6,640 nucleotides of DNA from Burkholderiales bacterium (GTDB taxonomy: Bacteria; Pseudomonadota; Gammaproteobacteria; Burkholderiales; Burkholderiaceae_C): contig JAABTC010000102.1 in the NCBI GenBank assembly GCA_011390055.1, positions 1-6,640 of the forward strand, read 5' to 3'. The notes under the pieces were generated by a model. The model made no database searches and was not told the DNA's origin. It saw nothing but the letters and a program-made list of their open reading frames with translations. A program made the translations under genes and the position numbers. This document shows, one piece after another, positions 1 to 6,101 of this stretch. Positions within the stretch are counted from its first letter, which is position 1, and every line of letters begins with the position of its first letter.

Positions 1-38
1 CGCTGTCCTTGTGGCTGCCGCGAACGCTGGGGCTGTAA
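1..38 (+). CDS. C-terminal end of a probable TRAP transporter large permease (DctM-like), partial
   Basis: Only the last eleven complete codons are visible, reading LSLWLPRTLGL and then a TAA stop at 36-38. Many DctM-family large subunits of TRAP transporters end in a short hydrophobic tail of the form (I/L)SLWLPxxLG, and these transporters often lie directly beside sugar-acid catabolic genes. I therefore infer the end of a dicarboxylate or aldarate uptake permease of the inner membrane. The stop is one base before the GTG start of gudD, so the two genes are probably co-transcribed and translationally coupled. Eleven residues cannot prove a family, and another membrane protein with a similar tail is possible. 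Confidence 0.5.
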   Translation, partial: LSLWLPRTLGL

Positions 39-39
39 G

Positions 40-1374
40 GTGAGCACGCCGGTCGTCCGAACACTGCGTGCGATTCCCGTCGCGGGCCGCGACGGCATGC
101 TGCTGAACCTCAGCGGCGCGCACGGCCCCTACTTCACGCGCAACCTGCTCGTGCTGACCGACAGCGACGGTCGCACCGGCGTGGGCGAGGTGCCGGGCGG
201 CGAAAGGATCCGCCAGACGCTCGAAGACGCCGCAGCCCTGGTGGTGGGCCAGTCCATCGGCAACGTGCAGGCCGTGCTGCGCTCGATGCACGAGCGCTTC
301 GCCGACCGCGACGCCGGCGGCCGCGGGCAGCAGACCTTCGACCTGCGCACCACCATCCACGCCGTCACCGCCGTCGAAAGCGCCCTGCTCGACCTGCTCG
401 GCCAGCACCTGGGCGTGCCCGTGGCAGCGCTGCTCGGCGAGGGACAGCAGCGCGACGCGGTCGAGATGCTGGGCTACCTGTTCTACGTCGGCGACCAGGC
501 CCGCAGCGGCCTGGCCTACAGAGACGAGAGCAGCGAACCCGAAGCGTCCGACGCCTGGTCGCGCGTGCGCCACCAGGAAGCACTGTCGCCCGAGACCATC
601 GTGCGCCAGGCCGAAGCCGCGCGCGAACGCTACGGCTTCAACGACTTCAAGTTGAAGGGCGGCGTGCTGCGCGGCGAGGAGGAGGTCGAGGCCATCGTCG
701 CGCTGCACGAGCGCTTCCCCGGCGCCCGCATCACGCTCGACCCGAACGGCGGCTGGCTGCTGAAAGACGCGATCCGCCTGATGCGCGACATGCGCGGCGT
801 GGTGGCCTATGCCGAAGACCCGTGCGGCGCCGAAGCCGGCTTCTCCGGCCGCGAAGTGATGGCCGAGTTCCGTCGCGCCACCGGCCTGCCCACGGCCACC
901 AACATGGTGGCCACCGACTGGCGCCAGCTGAGTCATGCGCTGTCGCTGCAGTCAGTCGACATCCCGCTGGCCGACCCGCATTTCTGGACCATGGCCGGCA
1001 GCGTGCGCGTGGCGCAGACCTGCCGTGACTGGGGCCTGACCTGGGGCTCGCATTCGAACAACCACTTCGACGTTTCGCTGGCGATGTTCACGCACGTCGG
1101 CGCCGCCGCGCCGGGCAAGGTGACCGCGATCGACACGCACTGGATCTGGCAGGACGGCCAGCGCCTGACGAAAGAGCCGCTGCAGATCGTCGGCGGCCAT
1201 GTGCAGGTGCCCAAGCAGCCCGGCCTCGGTGTCGAGCTCGACATGGTCGAAGTCGAGAAGGCGCACCGGCTGTACCTGGAACACGGCCTGGGCGCGCGCG
1301 ACGACGCCATCGCGATGCGCACCCTGGTGCCGGGCTGGCAATTCGATCCCAAGCGGCCCTGCCTGGTCCGCTGA
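40..1374 (+). CDS. gudD: Glucarate dehydratase (enolase superfamily)
   Basis: Cytoplasmic Mg2+-dependent enzyme that dehydrates D-glucarate (and usually L-idarate) to 5-dehydro-4-deoxy-D-glucarate. The 444-residue product matches the family length (about 446 in E. coli) and is collinear with E. coli GudD end to end, as far as I recall that sequence. The N-terminal capping domain is roughly residues 1-130 and the barrel domain follows. Key residues are in place: the KxK pair K204/K206 in FKLKGG, D234 in TLDPNGGW, E259 and E265 in AEDPCGAE, N288 in TATNM, D312 in ADPHFW, H338 in WGSHSNNHFD and D365 in AIDTHW. K206 and H338 correspond to the two catalytic bases, and D234, E265 and N288 to the metal ligands. 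The GTG start is chosen because STPVV aligns with the TTPVV near the E. coli N terminus. The Shine-Dalgarno is weak and the upstream stop is one base away, suggesting coupling. Confidence 0.97.
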   Translation: MSTPVVRTLRAIPVAGRDGMLLNLSGAHGPYFTRNLLVLTDSDGRTGVGEVPGGERIRQTLEDAAALVVGQSIGNVQAVLRSMHERFADRDAGGRGQQTFDLRTTIHAVTAVESALLDLLGQHLGVPVAALLGEGQQRDAVEMLGYLFYVGDQARSGLAYRDESSEPEASDAWSRVRHQEALSPETIVRQAEAARERYGFNDFKLKGGVLRGEEEVEAIVALHERFPGARITLDPNGGWLLKDAIRLMRDMRGVVAYAEDPCGAEAGFSGREVMAEFRRATGLPTATNMVATDWRQLSHALSLQSVDIPLADPHFWTMAGSVRVAQTCRDWGLTWGSHSNNHFDVSLAMFTHVGAAAPGKVTAIDTHWIWQDGQRLTKEPLQIVGGHVQVPKQPGLGVELDMVEVEKAHRLYLEHGLGARDDAIAMRTLVPGWQFDPKRPCLVR

Positions 1375-1401
1375 CGGCCGCTGAAAAGACTGGAGTCCCC
1401 G

Positions 1402-2190
1402 ATGAGAGAAAACCGCCTGCGCACGCTGTGGCGCAACGACCAGGCTGCCGTCAACGGCTGGCTGGCGATCCCCAACAGCTTCTCGGCCGAGGTCATGGCA
1501 CACCAGGGCTGGGACACGCTGACCATCGACCTGCAGCACGGCGTGATCGACTACGCCGCCCTGGTGCCGATGCTGCAAGCCATCAGCACCACGCCGACGG
1601 TCCCGATCGTGCGCGTGCCCTGGCTCGAACCCGGCATCCTGATGAAGAGCCTGGATGCCGGGGCCTACGGCGTCATCTGCCCGATGGTCAACACCCGCGA
1701 AGACGCGCAGAAACTCGTGGCCTGGACCAGCTACGCGCCGCGCGGCACGCGCAGCTTCGGCCCGATCCGCGCGTTGCTCTACGGCGGGGCGGATTACCCC
1801 GCGCATGCGAACGACACCATCGTCCGTTTCGCGATGATCGAGACCGCGCAGGCGCTCGACAATCTCGACGCGATCCTGTCGGTGGAGGGTCTGGACGCGA
1901 TCTACATCGGCCCATCCGACCTGTCGCTGGCCTTGGGTTGCCGGCCGGTGTTCGACGACGTCGACCCGCCGGTGGCGCAGGCCATCGACCACATCCTGGC
2001 GCGCGCGAAAGCGCACGGCATCCAGGCCGGTGTGCACAACGGCATTGCCGAAGGCGCACTCGCACGCATCGCCAAGGGCTTCCGTTTCGTCACCATCGGC
2101 TCCGACGCGCGCCTGATGGCGGCCGGCTCCCAGCAGGTGCTGGCGAAAATGCGCACCGCACCCGGCCCGGCGGCCGGGGCAGGTTATTGA
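1402..2190 (+). CDS. HpcH/HpaI-family class II aldolase, probable 5-dehydro-4-deoxyglucarate aldolase (GarL-like role)
   Basis: A 262-residue metal-dependent pyruvate aldolase of the HpcH/HpaI (citrate lyase beta-like) family, a cytoplasmic TIM barrel. Family active-site positions are recognisable: H46 in DLQHG as the catalytic histidine, R71 in VRVPW, which contacts pyruvate, and metal ligands E147 in MIET and D173 in GPSDLS. Given its place between two aldarate dehydratases and tartronate-semialdehyde reductase, the likely reaction is cleavage of 5-dehydro-4-deoxy-D-glucarate to pyruvate and tartronate semialdehyde. It is not a close GarL copy: the loop after YAPRG reads TRSFGPIRALLYGG (116-129) where GarL and HpaI have a GIRG-type sequence. 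Substrate is therefore inferred from context, and a related 2-keto-3-deoxy acid is possible. A good Shine-Dalgarno (GGAG, 1392-1395) lies six bases before the ATG. The C terminus ends in a short Pro/Gly/Ala-rich tail. Confidence 0.9.
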   Translation: MRENRLRTLWRNDQAAVNGWLAIPNSFSAEVMAHQGWDTLTIDLQHGVIDYAALVPMLQAISTTPTVPIVRVPWLEPGILMKSLDAGAYGVICPMVNTREDAQKLVAWTSYAPRGTRSFGPIRALLYGGADYPAHANDTIVRFAMIETAQALDNLDAILSVEGLDAIYIGPSDLSLALGCRPVFDDVDPPVAQAIDHILARAKAHGIQAGVHNGIAEGALARIAKGFRFVTIGSDARLMAAGSQQVLAKMRTAPGPAAGAGY

Positions 2191-2209
2191 TTCACCACAA
2201 GGACTGACC

Positions 2210-3088
2210 ATGAAACTCGGATTCATCGGCCTCGGCATCATGGGCACGCCGATGGCGGGCCACCTGCGTGCGGCCGGCCACGATCTCTACGTCACGACCC
2301 GCAGCAAGCTGCCGCAGGCCTTGCTCGATGCCGGCGCTGTGGCCTGCAAGAACGCCGCCGAGGTGGCGCGCCAGGCCGACATCGTCTTCACGATGGTGCC
2401 CGACACCCCCGACGTCGAAGCGGTGCTGTTCGGCAAGGACGGCGTCGCCGAAGGCCTGACTTCGGGTAAGACCGTCGTCGACATGAGCAGCATTTCGCCC
2501 ATCGAGACCAAGGCTTTCGCCAAGCGCATCAACGGGATGGGTTGCGACTACCTCGATGCGCCGGTGTCGGGCGGCGAGGTGGGCGCCAAGGCCGCATCGC
2601 TGACCATCATGGTCGGCGGCCCCGAGGCCACGTTCGCCAAGGTCAAGCCGCTGTTCGAGCTGATGGGCAAGAACATCACGCTGGTGGGCGGCAACGGCGA
2701 CGGCCAGACCACCAAGGTGGCCAACCAGATCATCGTGGCGCTGAACATCGCGGCCGTCGGTGAGGCGCTGGTGTTTGCCAGCAAGGCCGGCGCCGACCCG
2801 GCCAAGGTGCGTCAGGCGCTGATGGGCGGTTTCGCGGCCAGCCGCATCCTCGAGGTGCACGGCGAACGCATGATCAAGCGCACCTTCAACCCGGGCTTTC
2901 GGATCGGCCTGCACCAGAAGGACCTGAGCCTGGCGCTGGCCGGCGCGCGCGCGCTGGGCGTGTCGCTGCCGCAGACGGCCGGCGCGGCCCAGCTGATGCA
3001 GGCGTGCGCGGCCAACGGCATGGCCGAGCTCGACCACTCGGCGCTCGTGCGAGCGCTCGAGCTGATGGCCAAGCACGACGTCGCATGA
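2210..3088 (+). CDS. garR: Tartronate-semialdehyde (2-hydroxy-3-oxopropionate) reductase
   Basis: A 292-residue beta-hydroxyacid dehydrogenase that reduces tartronate semialdehyde to D-glycerate in the cytoplasm. The N-terminal Rossmann domain begins at once with GFIGLGIMGTPMAGHL (4-19), the family signature. The substrate-binding DAPVSGGEVGAK motif is at 116-127 with S120. Catalytic K169 and N172 lie in GQTTKVANQIIVALN, and the conserved K237 is in LHQKDL. Length and collinearity fit E. coli GarR/GlxR (about 294-296 residues), and the closely related 3-hydroxyisobutyrate dehydrogenases are less likely given the context. At the end of the second Rossmann strand it has VTTRS, with T30 where E. 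coli GarR has an aspartate, which points to NADPH rather than NADH. A clear AAGGA ribosome site (2199-2203) sits six bases before the ATG. The stop is four bases before garD. Confidence 0.94.
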   Translation: MKLGFIGLGIMGTPMAGHLRAAGHDLYVTTRSKLPQALLDAGAVACKNAAEVARQADIVFTMVPDTPDVEAVLFGKDGVAEGLTSGKTVVDMSSISPIETKAFAKRINGMGCDYLDAPVSGGEVGAKAASLTIMVGGPEATFAKVKPLFELMGKNITLVGGNGDGQTTKVANQIIVALNIAAVGEALVFASKAGADPAKVRQALMGGFAASRILEVHGERMIKRTFNPGFRIGLHQKDLSLALAGARALGVSLPQTAGAAQLMQACAANGMAELDHSALVRALELMAKHDVA

Positions 3089-3092
3089 CCGC

Positions 3093-4682
3093 ATGGACCG
3101 CCCTCGCCATGCCGACGATGCGGGCCGTGCGGCACTGAAGCCGCACACCATCCGCATGCACGATCGCGACAACGTCGCGATCGTCGCCAACGACGGCGGC
3201 CTGCCGCCCGGCACCGTGCTACCTGGCGGGCTGTCGCTGCGCGACCGCGTGCCGCAGGGCCACAAGGTCGCGCTGGTCGACATCGCCGCCGGCACGCCGG
3301 TGCTGCGCTACGGCATCCCGATCGGCCGTGCGATCCAGGCAATCGCCGCCGGCAGCTGGGTGCACGAGCGATTGCTGCAAATGCCGGCCGCGCGCGGCCT
3401 CGAGGGTCTGCCGATCGCGACGGGGCAAGCCGCACCGCAGCCACGCCTGGATGGCCACACGTTCGAGGGCTACCGCAACGCCGACGGCTCGGTCGGCACA
3501 CGCAACATCCTGGCCATCTCGACGACCGTGCAGTGCGTGGCTGGCGTGCTCGACTTCGCGTTGCAGCGCATCCGGGCCGAGCTGCTGCCGAAGTTTCCGA
3601 ACGTCGACGACGTGGTCGGGCTGGAACATGGCTACGGCTGCGGCGTGGCCATCGACGCACCGGGCGCCGAGATTCCGATCCGCACGCTGCGCAACATCAG
3701 CCTGAACCCGAACTTTGGCGGCGAGGTGATGGTGGTAAGCCTGGGCTGCGAAAAGCTGCAGCCCGAACGCCTGATGCCGCCCGGCTCGTTCGCGATCACG
3801 CCGGCCGAGCCTGCGCAGGCGCTGAACGTGGTGCGGCTGCAGGACGACGCGCACGTCGGCTTCATGTCGATGGTGGATTCGATCCTGCGCCAGGCCGAGC
3901 ACCACCTCGAGCGCCTCGACGCGCGCCGCCGCGAGACGGTGCCGGCCAGCGAGCTGGTGGTCGGCGTGCAGTGCGGTGGCAGCGATGCGTTCTCGGGTGT
4001 CACGGCGAACCCGGCGGTGGGTTTCTGCACCGACCTGCTGGTGCGTGCCGGCGCCAGCGTGATGTTCTCCGAGACCACCGAAGTTCGCGACGGCATCGAC
4101 CAGCTCACCTCGCGCGCCGCCACCCCCGAAGTGGCGCAGCGCCTGATCGACGAGATGGCCTGGTACGACGCCTACCTGCAGCGCGGCAAGGTCGACCGCA
4201 GCGCCAACACCACGCCCGGCAACAAGCAGGGCGGGTTGTCGAACATCGTCGAGAAGGCCATGGGCTCGATCGTCAAGTCGGGTTCGGCGCCGATTTCGAA
4301 CGTGCTGTCACCGGGAGAGAAGCTGGGAGCCAAGGGCCTGACGTATGCAGCCACGCCAGCGAGCGACTTCATCTGCGGCACCCTGCAGCTGGCCGCCGGC
4401 ATGAACCTGCACGTCTTCACCACCGGACGCGGCACGCCGTACGGCCTGGCCGCGGTGCCGGTGATCAAGGTGGCCACGCGCAGCGACTTGGCGCGGCGCT
4501 GGCACGACCTGATGGATGTCAACGCCGGCACGATCGCCGACGGCAGCGCGACGGTCGAAGACGTCGGCTGGGAGCTGTTCCGTCTGATGCTCGACGTGGC
4601 GAGCGGCCGCAAGAAGACCTGGGCCGAGCACTGGAAGCTGCACAACGCGCTGGTACTCTTCAATCCTGCGCCGGTGACTTGA
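3093..4682 (+). CDS. garD: Galactarate dehydratase (UxaA/GarD family)
   Basis: Dehydrates galactarate (mucate) to 5-dehydro-4-deoxy-D-glucarate, the same intermediate made by GudD. The 529 residues compare with about 523 in E. coli GarD and are collinear to the C-terminal FNPAPVT. Residues about 22-94 form the N-terminal SAF domain (HDRDNVAIVANDGG, PQGHKVALVDIAAG, PIGRAIQAI). The dehydratase portion carries EGYRNADGSVGTRN (125-138), HGYGCGVAI (179-187), SLGCEKLQPER (216-226), QCGGSDAFSGVTANPAVG (293-310) and TTGRGTPYGLAAVPVIK (443-459). Cysteines C183, C219, C294 and C428 lie in conserved motifs. The family is metal dependent. The start at 3093 has no good Shine-Dalgarno and probably relies on coupling to the garR stop. 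The next in-frame ATG (M22, 3156) would remove the first SAF strand. The first 21 residues are divergent, so the exact start is less certain than the gene. Confidence 0.96.
   Translation: MDRPRHADDAGRAALKPHTIRMHDRDNVAIVANDGGLPPGTVLPGGLSLRDRVPQGHKVALVDIAAGTPVLRYGIPIGRAIQAIAAGSWVHERLLQMPAARGLEGLPIATGQAAPQPRLDGHTFEGYRNADGSVGTRNILAISTTVQCVAGVLDFALQRIRAELLPKFPNVDDVVGLEHGYGCGVAIDAPGAEIPIRTLRNISLNPNFGGEVMVVSLGCEKLQPERLMPPGSFAITPAEPAQALNVVRLQDDAHVGFMSMVDSILRQAEHHLERLDARRRETVPASELVVGVQCGGSDAFSGVTANPAVGFCTDLLVRAGASVMFSETTEVRDGIDQLTSRAATPEVAQRLIDEMAWYDAYLQRGKVDRSANTTPGNKQGGLSNIVEKAMGSIVKSGSAPISNVLSPGEKLGAKGLTYAATPASDFICGTLQLAAGMNLHVFTTGRGTPYGLAAVPVIKVATRSDLARRWHDLMDVNAGTIADGSATVEDVGWELFRLMLDVASGRKKTWAEHWKLHNALVLFNPAPVT
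3160..3184. repeat. Perfect 11-bp inverted repeat with 3-base spacer inside garD
   Basis: The arm at 3160-3170 (ACGATCGCGAC) is the exact reverse complement of 3174-3184 (GTCGCGATCGT), with AAC between them. It lies 67 bases into garD and encodes residues around HDRDNVAIVA, part of the conserved SAF domain. In mRNA it could form a very stable hairpin with a tight loop, and in DNA it has the symmetry of a dimeric regulator site. A shorter 6-bp inverted repeat (GTGCGG at 3127-3132, CCGCAC at 3141-3146) sits just upstream. No function is demonstrated, and a coincidence of codon choice in GC-rich DNA remains possible. Confidence 0.6.
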
Positions 4683-4753
4683 ATCGTTCCGCCGGCCCGG
4701 TTGAACGCCGGCACGGCCGGTCACCCAGCGTCTGTCCAGCAAAGGAAAAGCAC
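4683..4753. other. Intergenic gap with GC-rich inverted repeats, possible end of operon
   Basis: These 71 bases separate garD from the secreted-protein gene, the longest same-strand gap in the window. GCCGGC at 4691-4696 can pair with GCCGGC at 4707-4712 (10-base loop). Alternatively CCGGCC at 4692-4697 can pair with GGCCGG at 4715-4720. Neither hairpin is followed by a T run, so this is not a convincing intrinsic terminator, though Rho-dependent or weak attenuation is possible. I see no acceptable -35/-10 pair in the gap. Confidence 0.35.
4741..4746 (+). promoter_or_regulatory. Ribosome binding site of the secreted SGNH-protein gene
   Basis: AAAGGA lies seven bases before the ATG at 4754. 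It decides the start, because the reading frame is open for more than a kilobase upstream through garD and the gap. The chosen ATG also begins a well-formed signal peptide. Confidence 0.75.
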
Positions 4754-6049
4754 ATGACCCGCACGTTCCGTCGGTTGGGCTTGATCGCCGCCACCATCGC
4801 ACTGGGCTTGCCCGTGCTCGCCGTCGCCGCCGATCCCGTCGCGGTGCTCTTCGTGGGCAACAGCTACACCTTCGGCCGCGTCGATCCGGTGATGAGCTAC
4901 AACGCCTCCAACGTCAACGACCTGACGCGCCCCAGGCCCGATCTGAGCGGCCCCAATTTCACCGACACGGCGGGAACCCGCCCGTGGGAACCCCACCCCT
5001 GGGGCGGCGTGCCCGGCATCTTCAAGCAGCTGGCCGATCAAGCCGGGCTCGCGTACGACGTGTCCCTCTCGACCCGCAATGCAGCCAGCCTGCGCGGCCA
5101 CTACCTGAACACCGCCAACCCGAACTGGGATCTGCGCGGCAACATCGCCTCCCGCAAATGGGACGTCGTGGTGCTGCAGGAACAGAGCGACGCGGCGCTG
5201 CCCGCAGGGCGCGGCGCCAATGCGAATTTTCCGCAATTCAGCGCCTACGCCGACAAGATTCAGAAGTACATCCACGTGGGCGCCGCCGAGAGCTACACCG
5301 AGAGAAGCATGTACCAGACGATCTACGGCGGCAATGCCAACTGCCTGATCGCACTGCGCACCGCGACCTGCAGCAACACCACCCTGCGCAACGTCCCGGC
5401 CAACCTGAATGCGAACCCGCACGCCAAGGTTTTTCTCACCCAGACCTGGGCCCGGCCGGACATGGTCTTTGCGCACCTGTCGACCATCGCCGATGCCAAC
5501 TACCCGGCGGTGCCCGACGGGCGCCCGATCGTCGACACCACGAAGCCCGGCTTCCCGAACGGCTTTGCGGACACGCTGTACTACGCCGCCGAAGGCCTGG
5601 CCGGCATGACGGCGGACCTGCGCACCGCGTTCTACGGCAAGGCCACCGCCAACCCCGGTTTCGCCGGCGTGGCGCCGGTGGGCGATGCCTTCCAGCGCGC
5701 GCTCGACCAGGGCGTCGCGAAGTCCACCGGCTTCTACGATGCCAGCGGCGTCTACAGCACGTCCGATCGGCGGGATCCGATGAACCTGTGGTGGGACGAC
5801 TACCTCCACGCCAGCAGGCACGGCTCCTACCTCAGTGCCCTGGTGCTCTTCGGCACCGTCACCGGCATCGACCCGTGGTCGTTCGGCGCCAACGAGAAGG
5901 CCGCCGCCGACCTGGGCATCTCGCGGCTCGACGCCATGAAGCTGCAGCGGGTCGCTTCCGAACAGTTGTCCGTCGCGGGCATCGCGCTCACGCGTGTGGC
6001 CTGCCTGCACGCGAACGCGCGGGCGGCGGGAGCGGACGCGTGCCGTTGA
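4754..6049 (+). CDS. Secreted SGNH/GDSL-fold hydrolase-like protein, function unknown
   Basis: A 431-residue exported protein. Residues 1-26 are a signal peptide: a basic TRTFRR start, a hydrophobic core (8-24) and a likely cleavage near AVA-A-DP. The mature protein opens with VAVLFVGNSYTFG, an SGNH block I with S37 as presumed nucleophile. The stretch WDVVVLQEQSD (136-146) fills the central block, as in DUF4886-like SGNH proteins. The DDYLHASRHGSYLSA box (348-362) supplies the DxxH pair, D349 and H352. GGVPGIFKQLADQAGL (84-99) is another stretch I associate with this group. There are only four cysteines, paired as C197/C206 and C417/C430, which suits disulfides in the periplasm or outside the cell. 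Family members are esterases, deacetylases or lipases, but the substrate here is unknown. At about 405 mature residues it is long for a minimal SGNH domain, with an insertion around 175-300. It follows garD by 71 bases on the same strand; a functional link is unproven. Confidence 0.82.
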   Translation: MTRTFRRLGLIAATIALGLPVLAVAADPVAVLFVGNSYTFGRVDPVMSYNASNVNDLTRPRPDLSGPNFTDTAGTRPWEPHPWGGVPGIFKQLADQAGLAYDVSLSTRNAASLRGHYLNTANPNWDLRGNIASRKWDVVVLQEQSDAALPAGRGANANFPQFSAYADKIQKYIHVGAAESYTERSMYQTIYGGNANCLIALRTATCSNTTLRNVPANLNANPHAKVFLTQTWARPDMVFAHLSTIADANYPAVPDGRPIVDTTKPGFPNGFADTLYYAAEGLAGMTADLRTAFYGKATANPGFAGVAPVGDAFQRALDQGVAKSTGFYDASGVYSTSDRRDPMNLWWDDYLHASRHGSYLSALVLFGTVTGIDPWSFGANEKAAADLGISRLDAMKLQRVASEQLSVAGIALTRVACLHANARAAGADACR

Positions 6050-6101
6050 TCCCAGCAGGCACTGCGATGCAGTCCGGCCGGCCTGCGCGGACAGACGCAA
6101 A
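6050..6101. terminator. Possible bidirectional hairpin terminator between convergent genes
   Basis: The 52 bases between the two convergent stops contain a nested inverted repeat. The outer arms are GCAGGC (6055-6060) and GCCTGC (6081-6086). Directly inside the left arm is a perfect 5-bp hairpin, ACTGC-GAT-GCAGT (6061-6073), followed by the self-complementary CCGGCCGG (6074-6081), which overlaps the right arm by one base. The position fits a shared terminator, but neither strand has a T run after the structure, so termination is an inference. Confidence 0.35.

Noticed and set aside
952..2247. A 431-codon minus-strand frame opposite gudD and the aldolase
   Set aside because: It is His/Arg/Asp/Gln-rich shadow translation across two confidently identified genes.
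2192..3295. A 367-codon minus-strand frame opposite garR
   Set aside because: It is antisense to the well-conserved garR gene, has shadow composition and no domain.
3156..4682. garD starting at the second in-frame ATG
   Set aside because: It would remove residues aligning with the first SAF-domain strand of E. coli GarD and has no better ribosome site.
4701..4729. TTGAAC as a -35 box for a promoter of the secreted-protein gene
   Set aside because: At 17 bases spacing the -10 position reads CCCAGC, nothing like a -10 box, and no better pair was found in the gap.
3533..6049. An 838-codon open frame spanning the second half of garD, the gap and the secreted-protein gene
   Set aside because: The upstream part is low-complexity Arg/Ala/Gly-rich translation of garD in the wrong frame. 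The ribosome site and signal peptide place the true start at 4754.
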